In this document: positions 1-9,108 of the stretch, one piece after another
Numbering within the stretch: the stretch's first letter is position 1
Layout of the letters: the number at the start of each line of letters is the position of its first letter
Origin: an uncultured Prevotella sp.
GTDB lineage: Bacteria > Bacteroidota > Bacteroidia > Bacteroidales > Bacteroidaceae
Direction: 5' to 3'
DNA length: 56,590 bases
Assembly: GCA_946548085.1 (NCBI GenBank)
Contig: CAMNPN010000102.1
Span: 1-56,590, forward strand
Notes under the pieces: model-generated
What the model was told of the DNA's origin: nothing
What the model saw: the letters and a program-made list of their open reading frames with translations, nothing else
Database searches by the model: none
Made by a program: the position numbers and the translations under genes

Positions 1-40
1 TATATATAATTAATATTTAATAACCAAAGAGAGAGAATTT

Positions 41-3000
41 ATGAAACAAAGACTAACAATGTTTATGATCAGCCTCTTCCTGTTTGCAGGGAGTGCGCTG
101 GCACAGACAAAGGTGTCCGGTACTGTACTCTCACAGGAAGACGGCCAGCCGATTATCGGCGCCGCCGTCAAGGTGGATGGTACGAGCACTGGTATGTTGA
201 CAGACGTTAATGGTCGCTTCTCGCTGACTCTGCCAGAGGGCAAGAACCAGATCACGGTTTCCTATCTCGGCTATGAGAGTAAGACAATGACGGCCAAGAA
301 CGGCATGCGTGTATTCTTGAAGAGCGACGCCACGGCCCTCGACGAGGTGGTTGTGACCGCCATGGGTATCTCACGTCAGCAGAAGACGCTGGGTTACTCG
401 GCACAGACACTCGACAACGAGGAACTGACAACAGGTAAGTTGACCGATGTGACGAGCGCATTGGCCGGTAAAGTGGCTGGTGTTCAGATCAACACCACAT
501 CGAGCGACCCGGGTCAGGCCAACTCAGTGATTATCCGCGGTATCAGTTCAATTAACGGTAACAACCAGCCACTCTACGTTGTGGACGGTGTGCCCCTCCA
601 GCAGACCACGTTCTCTGGTTCGCAGAAGGAGCAGGATCAGTTCGCTAACGCAGTCGGTGGTATCTCGAACGTTAACCCGAATGATATCGAGAACATGACC
701 GTGCTGAAAGGTGCTGCCGCTACCGCTATCTATGGTAGCCGCGCTGCTAACGGTGTCATCATCATCACCACGAAGAGTGGTAAGAAGAATGGCGAAAAGA
801 ACTACCAGATCAGTTACGACGGTAGTGTCTCTTGGCGTCAGGTGAGCACCCTGCCTAAGTTCCAGAATAAGTTCGGACAAGGCTGGAATGGTGCACAGAC
901 CTTTATTGAGAACGGTTCTTGGGGTCCAGAACTGGATGGAAGTATGCAGGTGTATGGTCCTATCTGGAACCACCAGCAGTTGATTCATAAGTATGAGGCC
1001 GTCGAGGATAACATCAAGGACTTCTTCGAGAGCGGCGTAAGCACCAATCATAGTGTATCACTCAATGGTATCAGCAACGACCAGAAGATGACCTACTATC
1101 TGAGTTACTCCTACACTTCAGACAACGGTATCATTCCTGGCGACAAGGACACCTATAAGCGTAACACTATCGCCTATCGCGGCAGTTATCAGGCTACCGA
1201 CTGGTTCAAACTCTCTGGTAACATGAACTTCACCAAGAGTGAGACCAATACAGTGGCCGCCTATCAGGGTACTTCGTTCATCGATGGTATCTATGAGTTC
1301 CCGCGCGACATCAGCCTTGTTGACCGTAAGAACCTCAATACGGCCTTTGATACTCCTGAGGCTTGGTATACTCCTTACGGTATCACCAACCCTTACTGGG
1401 CTATCGAGAACAACTACAACCACAATGATTCCAAGCAGGTGTTCGGTAAGATCCAGGCAGACATCAACCCGATCAAGCAACTGACCCTGACCTATCGTTT
1501 TGGTTTCGACTATACTGATTATGACCACAAACTGGGCTTCCCGCAGATTCAACTCGACGATGCTCTCATCAACGAGGACTACGGTTATGCTCCCTCAAAC
1601 ATGAACCAGTCTGGTTACGTAGCAAACACCTACTACCGTAAGTATGAGTTGAACCACGACTTCCTGGTAAACTTCGCTGACAAGTATCTGGATAACAAAC
1701 TCGACGTGAACGTAAATGTCGGTCTGAACATCAACGAGCGTGCAAACAACTACATGGACGGTCAGACAGACGAACTGACATTCTACTCTGGTTTCTGGAA
1801 ACTGAGCAATGGTGCTACCAAGACCACACTGGAGGAGTATGAGAGCAAGCGCCGCCTTGTGGGTCTCTTTGCCGACCTCTCTATCGGTTGGGACGAGATG
1901 CTCTATCTTGGCTTCACCGCACGTAACGACTGGTCTTCAACCCTGCCGTTGGAGAAGAACAGTTACTTCTATCCTGGTGTAACCCTGAGTTGGATCTTCA
2001 GCAGACTGATTCCGAAGAACGACATTCTGACCTTCGGTAAGTTCCGTGCCGCTTACGGTAAGACCGGTAACGACGCAAATGTTTACCTGACCTATCCGAA
2101 CTTCGTACAGGCTTACTCCAATGGTTATTATGGAAGTGACTTGACCAAGTTCCCCCACAATGGTGTGAACGCTTTCCAGGCATCATCTACTATCGGTAGT
2201 AACACACTGAAGCCTGAGATGACGACTGAGATTGAGTTCGGTGTGAACCTCGCCTTCTTCAACAATCGTATCAATGTAGACTTCTCTTGGTACAACCGTA
2301 CAACTGACGACCAGATCTTCACACTGCCCGTTGATCCTTCTACCGGTTACTACTACATGGTGACCAACTTCGGTAAGGTTCGCAACCGCGGTATTGAGTT
2401 GCTCGTCAACACCGTACCCGTTCAGACCAAGGACTTCCGTTGGGAGTTAGGTTTCAACTTCTCAAAGAACAACAACAAGGTTGTCTCCATGCCAGAGAGC
2501 CTCGACGGCGGTATGGTTAACCTGAACTCGTTCTCTGCAGGCAATGACGCAGTCTATATGCGTGCCGTTGAAGGCCTGCCGATGGGTGAACTCTTCACCT
2601 ATCTGCCCCAGTACACTGCTGATGGCAAACTGATTGTTGACGGAAACGGTCAGCCGCTCCTCTCGACAGAAGTTCAGGACACTGGTAAGAACGTGAATGC
2701 CGACTGGACTGGTGGTATCACCACATCACTCTGGTATAAGGGCATTACACTGAGTGCTGCTCTTGATATCCGTAAGGGTGGTTACATGTTCTCTCGTACG
2801 AAGAACCTGATGCAGTTCACCGGTAACGGTGAGGCTACTATTTACAACCAGCGTCGTCCGTTCGTTATTCCCAACTCTGTCTATGAGGACGGTACAGAGA
2901 ACACGACACCTATCTATATGGGTGATGGCAGTTACCAGAACTGGTTCAACAACTTTGGTGCCAACGAGGGTGGCGAGTTCTACCTGATCGATCGTTCATA

Positions 3001-3244
3001 CGTGAAACTGCGTAACATCACACTGGGTTATCAGTTGCCGAAGTCTATCGTCAGCAAACTCTACCTGAGTGATATCACAGTGTCATTGTTCTGCAACAAC
3101 GTATTCACCTGGACCCACAAGGGTAACCGCTACATTGATCCTGAGACCAGTTCTTACGGTAATGACCTGAGAGGTATGTTCGGTGAACTCTACAGCAACC
3201 CTGCTTGCCGTAGCTTCGGTTTCAATGTAGGTCTTAAATTTTAA
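41..3244 (+). CDS. SusC/RagA-family TonB-linked outer membrane protein
   Basis: A 1067-residue TonB-dependent transporter that would import a bound oligomer across the outer membrane together with its SusD partner. The sequence shows a signal peptide (residues 1 to about 21, ending SALAQ), a carboxypeptidase-D-like regulatory domain (about 24-95), a TonB-box-like stretch (ALDEVVVTA, near 100), a plug domain with LKGAAATAIYGSRAANG, then a long beta-barrel ending in GLKF, a C-terminal aromatic as is usual for outer-membrane barrels. The ATG follows an AT-rich leader with a GAGAGAG purine run. The SusD gene starts 20 bp downstream, so they form an operon. No sigma/anti-sigma pair or hybrid two-component regulator is visible, but only 40 bp of upstream DNA is present. 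Substrate cannot be read from sequence. Confidence 0.96.
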   Translation: MKQRLTMFMISLFLFAGSALAQTKVSGTVLSQEDGQPIIGAAVKVDGTSTGMLTDVNGRFSLTLPEGKNQITVSYLGYESKTMTAKNGMRVFLKSDATALDEVVVTAMGISRQQKTLGYSAQTLDNEELTTGKLTDVTSALAGKVAGVQINTTSSDPGQANSVIIRGISSINGNNQPLYVVDGVPLQQTTFSGSQKEQDQFANAVGGISNVNPNDIENMTVLKGAAATAIYGSRAANGVIIITTKSGKKNGEKNYQISYDGSVSWRQVSTLPKFQNKFGQGWNGAQTFIENGSWGPELDGSMQVYGPIWNHQQLIHKYEAVEDNIKDFFESGVSTNHSVSLNGISNDQKMTYYLSYSYTSDNGIIPGDKDTYKRNTIAYRGSYQATDWFKLSGNMNFTKSETNTVAAYQGTSFIDGIYEFPRDISLVDRKNLNTAFDTPEAWYTPYGITNPYWAIENNYNHNDSKQVFGKIQADINPIKQLTLTYRFGFDYTDYDHKLGFPQIQLDDALINEDYGYAPSNMNQSGYVANTYYRKYELNHDFLVNFADKYLDNKLDVNVNVGLNINERANNYMDGQTDELTFYSGFWKLSNGATKTTLEEYESKRRLVGLFADLSIGWDEMLYLGFTARNDWSSTLPLEKNSYFYPGVTLSWIFSRLIPKNDILTFGKFRAAYGKTGNDANVYLTYPNFVQAYSNGYYGSDLTKFPHNGVNAFQASSTIGSNTLKPEMTTEIEFGVNLAFFNNRINVDFSWYNRTTDDQIFTLPVDPSTGYYYMVTNFGKVRNRGIELLVNTVPVQTKDFRWELGFNFSKNNNKVVSMPESLDGGMVNLNSFSAGNDAVYMRAVEGLPMGELFTYLPQYTADGKLIVDGNGQPLLSTEVQDTGKNVNADWTGGITTSLWYKGITLSAALDIRKGGYMFSRTKNLMQFTGNGEATIYNQRRPFVIPNSVYEDGTENTTPIYMGDGSYQNWFNNFGANEGGEFYLIDRSYVKLRNITLGYQLPKSIVSKLYLSDITVSLFCNNVFTWTHKGNRYIDPETSSYGNDLRGMFGELYSNPACRSFGFNVGLKF

Positions 3245-3264
3245 TTAAAGGAGGACAGAACATT

Positions 3265-4776
3265 ATGAAGAAATTAGCAATTATATCAACATTTATCCTG
3301 GGTCTTGCCGCCACATCGTGCGACAGTTATCTGGATATCAACGAGAGCCCGAACTCTCCTAAGGAGGGCGATCTGAATGCCTCCATCGTGATGCCTGGTG
3401 CAGAAATGAACCTCGTAGGCACCTATGGTGACTACATGCGCATCACGGGCGGATATTATGCACAGTACTATACCCAGTCGTTTGGTACAAGCAACTATCT
3501 GGACTATAGTCAGTTCCAGCAGAGCGCCACTCGCTCGAGCAGTTCCTATGCCCAGTTGAATAACCGTGCACTGAAGAGCATGCAACTGGTCAGAGATATT
3601 GCTACAAATAATGAGAATTGGGGTGACTATCTGGCAGCAACCGTGCTTCGTGCTTTCACCTATCAGGTGCTGGTTGACTGCTATGGAGAGGTGCCTTACA
3701 CTGAAGCCCTCGACCCGTCGAATCCTACTCCTCACTATGATGACGGACAGACCATTTATGATGGTATCATCGCAGAACTTGACGATGCTCTGAGCAAAGT
3801 CAAGGCTTCTGACCCTGTCTGCACCAACTTCCTCTTCCCCGGACAGAACGCTGGTCCATGGATTGAGTTTGCAAACGCACTGAAACTGAGGATCCTCTCT
3901 CGTGAGAGCGGTGTGAAAAATGTGGATGCACAGATTGGTGCCATCATCTCTTCTGGCAATCTGCCCACAAGCGATATCGCCTATGAAGGATGCTGGACAA
4001 GTGAGGCTGGTCATATCAGCCCGTTCTATGCCGAGGAGTTTGCTACCAACTGGGGTTCTACTCAGATTAACTGTGTAGCCAACATTGCCATCATCGGTTC
4101 TATGCAGGTGAAGGATAGCGAGGGTGCCGTCGTTTACGAGGATCCCCGTCTGCCCGCTTTCTTCGAGAAGAACGGTTCTGGTAACTACACCGGTGGTATC
4201 TCTGGTTCCAACTTCTCTACATCATCATCTTACAAGTCTGCTTACTGGTGCCGTCCTGTTGCCAAGTTTGACATGCCGGTCTACATGATTACCGTAGCCG
4301 AGACAGAGTTCTTCATTGCTGAGTACTATGCCCGCACTGGCAATGCTGCCGAGGCTGAGGCACACTACAACGCTGCTGTTGAGGCATCATTCGCTACGGC
4401 TGGTGTCGATGGAGCAGAAGGTTTCGTAGCCCAGTGGCCTTACGATCAGAGCAACTACAAGAAGTCTATCGGTATTGCCAAGTGGATTGCACTGGCTGGT
4501 GTAAACACTTTCGAGGGCTACTGCGAGTTGCGCCGTCTGGACTATCCTGCTTTTGGCAGTGTAAAGGGTTCGGATATGTATAATGAGACCGATGATTCCT
4601 CTTATGCACCTGGTAAGTATGTTGCAGGTACGCTCTATACTCCTATCAAGTGCTACGGCCCTGTAGGTGAAGGTCATCTTCTGGAGCGCTGGCCGTATGC
4701 AGAGAGTTCTTCTGCACGTAACAGCAATGCACCTGAATTCCCTGGCTACACCACTCCTGTATTCTGGGGTAAGTAA
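3265..4776 (+). CDS. SusD/RagB-family nutrient-binding lipoprotein
   Basis: A 503-residue surface lipoprotein that caps the SusC barrel and captures substrate. The N-terminus has a lipobox (LGLAATSC), and the body has the alpha-rich SusD pattern, with the family's N-terminal DSYLDINESPNSP segment. A GGAGG sequence lies about 13 bp before the ATG. It sits 20 bp after SusC and is followed by two small lipoproteins in the same direction, a normal arrangement for a SUS-like locus. The DYLDINESPN start and the moderate length resemble the SusD-like/SusD_RagB-2 group often found with proteins that lack an adjacent glycosidase, but that subgroup call is inference. Confidence 0.95.
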   Translation: MKKLAIISTFILGLAATSCDSYLDINESPNSPKEGDLNASIVMPGAEMNLVGTYGDYMRITGGYYAQYYTQSFGTSNYLDYSQFQQSATRSSSSYAQLNNRALKSMQLVRDIATNNENWGDYLAATVLRAFTYQVLVDCYGEVPYTEALDPSNPTPHYDDGQTIYDGIIAELDDALSKVKASDPVCTNFLFPGQNAGPWIEFANALKLRILSRESGVKNVDAQIGAIISSGNLPTSDIAYEGCWTSEAGHISPFYAEEFATNWGSTQINCVANIAIIGSMQVKDSEGAVVYEDPRLPAFFEKNGSGNYTGGISGSNFSTSSSYKSAYWCRPVAKFDMPVYMITVAETEFFIAEYYARTGNAAEAEAHYNAAVEASFATAGVDGAEGFVAQWPYDQSNYKKSIGIAKWIALAGVNTFEGYCELRRLDYPAFGSVKGSDMYNETDDSSYAPGKYVAGTLYTPIKCYGPVGEGHLLERWPYAESSSARNSNAPEFPGYTTPVFWGK

Positions 4777-4809
4777 TCAGCAAGTCTAAAACGAAAAAAA
4801 GTAAAGACA

Positions 4810-5502
4810 ATGAAAAAGAACATTTTATATACAATGCTATTCGCCCTCGTCGCACTTGTGATGACAAGTTGTGGTGACAAGAAGTCTGAGGGCCTTTCGC
4901 GCTTCACCTACTATCCCACCATGGACCTGAAGGGTGAGTCTTATATGGTGTGGGATAAGGGTACGCCATTTGTAGACCCTGGTTATACGTCTGAGTTGAA
5001 TGGTGAGGACGTGACTGGTCAGGTAACTGTTTCTGGTAATGTAGACGTCAATACGAGTGGTATCTATACCCTCACTTATACCTCTACCAAGAACTCTGAC
5101 GGTTTCGATGCATCTGCCTCCCGTACGGTTGTGGTGCTCGATCCTAATAGCGCTATCGAAGGCTTCTATCTCAATCAGGCTAGCAGTAACCGTAATGGTA
5201 CTGCCTTTGGTAGGGATTTCGAGGTGCTCGTTATCGACAATGGTGATGGTACCATCACTACCGATGATGTCTTAGGTGGTTGGTACTGCCAGCGCGCTGG
5301 CTATGGTACTAGGTATGCTATGACGGCTACCATTGGTGTAAATGATGACGGTACTTTGGAACTCGTTGACAGTTATGTTCCCGGCTGGGGAGACGGCCTC
5401 GACTCTTTCGAAGGTGTCTGGGATGCTGAAAATGGTATCATAAACTTCGTATGTGTCTACGCAGGATCACTGCAGTTCACTGAAACATGGGTTAAAGAAT
5501 AA
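4810..5502 (+). CDS. Lipoprotein with DUF5011/DUF5012-type Ig-like domain
   Basis: A 230-residue predicted surface lipoprotein with lipobox VALVMTSC. Residues of about 35-110 (YMVWDKGTPFVDPGY, then a G-x-V-x-V-N-T-S-G-I-Y-x-L-x-Y run) match the immunoglobulin-like fold annotated as DUF5011/DUF5012 in SUS-locus lipoproteins. The C-terminal half (about 120-230) is rich in Gly, Asp and aromatic residues and is not recognised. It lies 33 bp after SusD and 8 bp before the next lipoprotein, so it is part of the uptake operon. Likely role is accessory glycan or peptide binding at the cell surface; this is inferred from context. Confidence 0.8.
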   Translation: MKKNILYTMLFALVALVMTSCGDKKSEGLSRFTYYPTMDLKGESYMVWDKGTPFVDPGYTSELNGEDVTGQVTVSGNVDVNTSGIYTLTYTSTKNSDGFDASASRTVVVLDPNSAIEGFYLNQASSNRNGTAFGRDFEVLVIDNGDGTITTDDVLGGWYCQRAGYGTRYAMTATIGVNDDGTLELVDSYVPGWGDGLDSFEGVWDAENGIINFVCVYAGSLQFTETWVKE

Positions 5503-5510
5503 TTAGGATT

Positions 5511-6002
5511 ATGAAGAAAGTTTTATATTTAGCAGCACTGCTCCTCTGCATGGCATTCACTGCTTGCGAGAAAGAGGAGATTGGCGGAACATCTGCCGAA
5601 AGCCTTGCCGGTGAGTGGTACGTTTATGGTAATATTGTGGACAATGGCCAGGTCGTTGAGGATCCTTACGGCATTGGACGTTTTACCATCATGACCTACA
5701 GCACAGCAGCCAATACGGCTAATGAGATCTGGATAGATGATGTAAGTAATTTCTGGAACTTCAAGATCAAGGCTACAGCAGATGCTAACGGCCTGACCTT
5801 CAGTGCCTCGTCTGCAAGCAATCAGCGTGGTGATGAGATTACCGTTAACGTGACTAATGGTAAGATCATCAAGAATGGTGGCAAGCAGAATAACGGTTCT
5901 CCTGCTGATTATATCACGATGGACGTTGAGTTCAGTGATAACCCTGGTACGATCTTTCGTCTGGAGGGCATACGTTACTCAGGTCTTGTAGAGAACGACT
6001 AA
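5511..6002 (+). CDS. Small lipoprotein, lipid-binding-hydrolase-like (PF12888 type)
   Basis: A 163-residue lipoprotein with lipobox LLCMAFTAC. The pattern SLAGEWYVYGNIVDNGQVV followed by a calycin-like series of short beta strands, with WIDDVSNFWNFKIK in the middle, resembles the small putative lipid-binding lipoproteins (PF12888) that close many SusC/D operons. It starts 8 bp after the previous gene's stop and is followed by a strong hairpin terminator, so it is the last gene of the operon. No catalytic residues are evident; a structural or binding role is more plausible than an enzymatic one. Confidence 0.7.
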   Translation: MKKVLYLAALLLCMAFTACEKEEIGGTSAESLAGEWYVYGNIVDNGQVVEDPYGIGRFTIMTYSTAANTANEIWIDDVSNFWNFKIKATADANGLTFSASSASNQRGDEITVNVTNGKIIKNGGKQNNGSPADYITMDVEFSDNPGTIFRLEGIRYSGLVEND

Positions 6003-6029
6003 GATAAGTCTTAGATAATTAACTATGCG

Positions 6030-6061
6030 AAGGGAGGCAGTCGAACTTGACTGCCTCCCTT
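6030..6061 (+). terminator. Rho-independent-type hairpin ending the SUS operon
   Basis: A perfect 13-bp inverted repeat, AAGGGAGGCAGTC / GACTGCCTCCCTT, with loop GAACTT. It lies 27 bp after the last SUS-locus stop and 32 bp before the stop of the convergent M6 protease gene. The downstream tract (TCTATAATTG) is only weakly T-rich. It could serve both strands. Confidence 0.8.
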
Positions 6062-6093
6062 CTATAATTGCTGTTGAACGATTGCACCAATAA

Positions 6094-7437
6094 TTATCGT
6101 ATGGCCTTTTTAGTGGTGCCGTCAGGATGTCGCATGATATAGATGCCGTGGCGAGTGGGTTCGGACTGTAGTTGGTGTCCTTGCAGGTCGTACCATTCAC
6201 CGTGATTATCCGCTGTCTTCTCAAGGGCCATGATGGCTGTCGGAACCTGGTCTGCCTCTATCAGCGAGATGCCATAATGATCATGATCTTCGTTAGGACG
6301 GTTGCGATTCCACTTCTCTTGGTCGTAGTCTATATACCAGTACAGTGTCTTTTCGTTGACGGCCTCTTCTGTCGTATCATCGGTAAAGCACGGCAGGAAC
6401 TTATCCCATGAATTCTTCGCCCGCTTCTCTATCATATAATAATTGGTAGAGCCTTCGAACGGCCTGATGATATAGGCATCCGGAGAAAGGGTGAGGGGCT
6501 CCATCTCACCCACTTCAGACAGGCTCTTGACGGGTTTCGGCTCTATCCAGCCACAGAAATAGCGCTCGAAGGCAGAGTAGCCGGCAGGATACCAACTGTT
6601 GCCGTTGTAGTTGCCGGCATCCATAATGTCGTAGCCCCATACAACGCTCTCGCCAGTTGCCGCATCATAGACATCTGGAAGTCCCAGGCAATGGCTGAAC
6701 TCATGGCAGATGGTGCCGATGCCCATGGTCTTATCGTCTCTATTCAACTCATTGCCGCAGGCGTAGGTGTCGATGGTCATATCCTGCAGGGTCAGTGCGC
6801 CGTTTGCCCAGTTGCTTAACGCCGACTCGTGGGGCCAGATGAGGTCAGGATTATTGTAATCGGCCTCACCGTGGCCGGCATAGACCACATAGACCTGGTC
6901 TACCTCACCGTCGCCGTTCCAGTCGTAATCCTTGAAGTTCACCTCTTTGTCGGCAGCCTGACAGGCTTCAACAATCAGTTCCTGTGGCTTCTGGTCGAAG
7001 TCGCCGTTCGCATAGGTGACGTTCCGCCCGTAGTAGGCATACTTGTTCTTGGCCTTATAAGGGCCACATACATCGAACACAAGATTGAACTGACCGTAAC
7101 TCTGCTGGCGGAAGTAGTCGCCGACACTGCCGCTGACAAGCACGCCATTCAGGACCTTAAGACCTTCTTTGTTGGCGATATCATTCCATAAATCGTGGAC
7201 GTCGAAGGTCTTACCGTTCTTGTTCATATTGTTGAACTTGGTGTCCTGGAACTCCATGAGGATAATCAAGCCTCTTTTCTCGCCTGTATAGGTCTTAGGA
7301 TTGCCTACCACGGCACGTGTGCTGGCGCGAGTCTGTTTCTCGGGATACGGGATGAAGCGGTTGACGCACTTGGTGCGCTGGGCCTGACCTGCTGTGACGA
7401 AGGACAGCAGCAGAAGTGAAAATAGTGATTTTCTCAT
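6094..7437 (-). CDS. Secreted M6-family metalloprotease with type IX-like C-terminal tail
   Basis: A zinc endopeptidase of the immune-inhibitor-A/M6 type. I chose the start at 7437 (MRKSLFSLLLLSFVTAGQAQ), which gives a clean signal peptide; an in-frame extension to 7632 would place 65 unlikely residues in front and run through the promoter at 7494-7501. The zinc motif HEFSHCLGLPD lies at residues 245-255, and a DYDWNGDGEVDQ loop at about 170-181 looks like a calcium site. The final about 35 residues (EWYDLQGHQLQ, then HGIYIMRHPDGTTKKAIR) match the short type IX sorting tails of Prevotella exoproteins. PorX and PorW, encoded 10 kb away, would support export by that route. Single-gene unit, convergent with the SUS operon. 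Confidence 0.92.
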   Translation of the reverse strand: MRKSLFSLLLLSFVTAGQAQRTKCVNRFIPYPEKQTRASTRAVVGNPKTYTGEKRGLIILMEFQDTKFNNMNKNGKTFDVHDLWNDIANKEGLKVLNGVLVSGSVGDYFRQQSYGQFNLVFDVCGPYKAKNKYAYYGRNVTYANGDFDQKPQELIVEACQAADKEVNFKDYDWNGDGEVDQVYVVYAGHGEADYNNPDLIWPHESALSNWANGALTLQDMTIDTYACGNELNRDDKTMGIGTICHEFSHCLGLPDVYDAATGESVVWGYDIMDAGNYNGNSWYPAGYSAFERYFCGWIEPKPVKSLSEVGEMEPLTLSPDAYIIRPFEGSTNYYMIEKRAKNSWDKFLPCFTDDTTEEAVNEKTLYWYIDYDQEKWNRNRPNEDHDHYGISLIEADQVPTAIMALEKTADNHGEWYDLQGHQLQSEPTRHGIYIMRHPDGTTKKAIR

Positions 7438-7493
7438 AAGATTATCGTTTTTTTTTATTGTAATATGCTTGCCTTGACTATCATTGGCGATTG

Positions 7494-7501
7494 CAAAGAT
7501 A
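7494..7501 (-). promoter_or_regulatory. -7 box of the M6 protease gene
   Basis: Reads TATCTTTG on the minus strand, matching Bacteroidetes TAnnTTTG. It is 56 bp upstream of the chosen start codon and supports that start. Confidence 0.65.
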
Positions 7502-7724
7502 CGATGTTTTTCTGGAATGTCCAAATAATTGCCTGGAAATTCACGGGAGTGCATGGTGTTATACCGTATGCCGTAGACGTATCCTTTACCGTTGTTCCGA
7601 TGTCTTATATAGGTTGTGCTGAAGCCTTGCACGAGTCGTTCCGATGCCTTCTATACCCCTATAGGAGGCATCCCTTCCTGTCGTGCAAAGCGTCTCTTAC
7701 GCTGTTGGAAGGCATTGGTATAAA

Positions 7725-7742
7725 CGGTCACAGCTGTGACCG
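7725..7742. promoter_or_regulatory. 18-bp perfect palindrome in a divergent promoter region
   Basis: CGGTCACAGCTGTGACCG is perfectly self-complementary and is followed at once by a further TGACCG half-site (to 7748). It lies between the promoter of the M6 protease (7494) and that of the BACON lipoprotein (-33 at 7776, -7 at 7799). A dimeric repressor or activator could bind it; no matching regulator is in the window. The rest of 7502-7775 shows no gene. Confidence 0.5.
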
Positions 7743-7775
7743 TGACCGTTTTCAGGAAATAGTTGGTGGCCTGGC

Positions 7776-7806
7776 TTGGTGGTCTGCGTGAAAAATATTA
7801 CCTTTG
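7776..7806 (+). promoter_or_regulatory. Promoter of the BACON lipoprotein gene
   Basis: -33 TTGG at 7776-7779 and -7 TACCTTTG at 7799-7806, separated by about 20 bp, the standard Bacteroidetes spacing. The start codon lies 17 bp after the -7 box. Confidence 0.75.
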
Positions 7807-7823
7807 CAGGCAGAATCGACGGA

Positions 7824-8498
7824 ATGATGAAGAAAATCGGCTTGTTTATGTCGCTGGGCATCGTGCTTCTGCTCGTGGGCTGTATCGCCGACGAGGTAGG
7901 AGGGGTGTATCTGGTGACAGAGCAGGTAGACGACCTGCCTTCGGCTCAAGGTCATGGCGCGGAGGTGTTCTTCCAGGCCGGCGGCTCGTGGAAGGCTACG
8001 TCGTCGGCATCGTGGCTCGAGGTTGATCCCAGCGAGGGGCAGGGCGGACGTAACGGCATCACGGTGCATACCGTGGAGTCGAACCATACCCGTGATCGTC
8101 GGAAGGCGACGGTGACCATCGAGTCGGGTGGCAAGCAGCAACAACTGACGGTGTGGCAGCGCAATGAATATGCACTCTTCAATCCGAAAGTGTACACCAT
8201 AGGTGCCGAGGGTGGCGAGGTGGAGATGGCGTTCTCGTCGAACGTGTCGAAAGACAGCCTGCTGATCTCGTATATCCCTATGGACTGGATTGGCTTTGAG
8301 GGTGACAGTTTGCGGACACCGGCTACACGGGCTTCTGAGTGGAACGGACGGGTCAGGAAACTGGTTGTACAGCCTAACCTGCAGCCGACAGAACGCTCGG
8401 CCTACTTCCTGCTTGTGATGTATGGTGAACAGCGACGCACACTCTATCAGGTGCTCGACACGGCCTGGGTGCATCAGCAGGCGATGTCGCAGCCATGA
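7824..8498 (+). CDS. BACON-domain lipoprotein
   Basis: A 224-residue lipoprotein. I start it at 7824 (MMKKIGLFMSLGIVLLLVGC), since the longer frame from 7776 would overlap the promoter. The lipobox is LLVGC. Residues of about 25-100 carry a BACON pattern (GGSWKATSSASWLEVDPSEG, then RKATVTIESGGKQQQLTVWQ), a beta-sandwich thought to bind carbohydrate or mucin. A second, more divergent copy follows (about 115-205, starting NPKVYTIGAEGGEVEMAFSS). It is convergent with tadA, 36 bp from its stop. It is monocistronic; no enzyme is fused to it. Confidence 0.78.
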   Translation: MMKKIGLFMSLGIVLLLVGCIADEVGGVYLVTEQVDDLPSAQGHGAEVFFQAGGSWKATSSASWLEVDPSEGQGGRNGITVHTVESNHTRDRRKATVTIESGGKQQQLTVWQRNEYALFNPKVYTIGAEGGEVEMAFSSNVSKDSLLISYIPMDWIGFEGDSLRTPATRASEWNGRVRKLVVQPNLQPTERSAYFLLVMYGEQRRTLYQVLDTAWVHQQAMSQP

Positions 8499-8534
8499 AT
8501 GCCCCGGTCGTAGACACAGGCAATGCCGTCGCGG

Positions 8535-8981
8535 TCAGCGCTTCGACTGGAAGAACGCCTGCATGAGCTGGCGGCACTCGGCTTCGAGCACACCGCCTAC
8601 GACCTCGGCCTTCGGATGCATGGCCTGTGGGGCATAGGTGCGGAATCCCCGCTTGTCGTCGGCCGCACCATAGACAATGCGTGGAATCTGTGCCCAGCCG
8701 ATGGCGCCGGCACACATCGTGCAAGGCTCGACGGTGACGTAAAGAGTGCAGTCGGTGAGGTATTTCCCGCCAAGGGCATTGGCCGCAGCGGTGATGGCCT
8801 GCATCTCGGCGTGGGCGGTCACGTCACAGAGCGTCTCCGTAAGGTTATGGGCACGGGAGAGGATGCGGTCCTTGCACACGACGATGGCTCCGATGGGAAT
8901 CTCGCCTGCATCATAGGCTGCCTGCGCCTCGTCGAGGGCACGCTGCATGTAGAATTCATCTTTCTTCTGTTGATCTTCCAT
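8535..8981 (-). CDS. tadA: tRNA-specific adenosine deaminase
   Basis: Deaminates A34 to inosine in the wobble position of tRNA-Arg(ACG). The 148-residue length is normal. Zinc/catalytic motifs are complete: HAEMQAI (His ligand and proton-shuttle Glu) at about residues 56-62 and PCTMCAGA (two Cys ligands) at about 86-93. The N-terminus, DEFYMQRALDEA, is typical of TadA. The -7 box ends only 4 bp upstream of the ATG, so the mRNA is probably leaderless. It stands alone between a convergent lipoprotein gene and divergent birA. Confidence 0.95.
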   Translation of the reverse strand: MEDQQKKDEFYMQRALDEAQAAYDAGEIPIGAIVVCKDRILSRAHNLTETLCDVTAHAEMQAITAAANALGGKYLTDCTLYVTVEPCTMCAGAIGWAQIPRIVYGAADDKRGFRTYAPQAMHPKAEVVGGVLEAECRQLMQAFFQSKR

Positions 8982-8985
8982 GCTG

Positions 8986-8993
8986 CAAAGGTA
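8986..8993 (-). promoter_or_regulatory. -7 box of tadA
   Basis: TACCTTTG on the minus strand, 4 bp before the tadA ATG. Transcription would start at or next to the A of the start codon. Confidence 0.65.
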
Positions 8994-9090
8994 GTGCTTT
9001 TTTTAGGCAAAAGAACAAATAAAAGACATATTAACATACGAACAAATGAAATAAAGGTATTAAATAGTAAAATATGTCTGAAAATAATTG

Positions 9091-9098
9091 TATCTTTG
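9091..9098 (+). promoter_or_regulatory. -7 box of birA
   Basis: TATCTTTG, 10 bp before the birA ATG at 9109. The -33 position has no good TTG. The leader would be only a few bases long. Confidence 0.6.
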
Positions 9099-9108
9099 CG
9101 GGCAGATT

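Noticed and set aside
41..6002. Complete polysaccharide utilisation locus
   Set aside because: SusC, SusD and two lipoproteins are present, but no glycosidase, lyase or regulator is seen, so the substrate type cannot be claimed.
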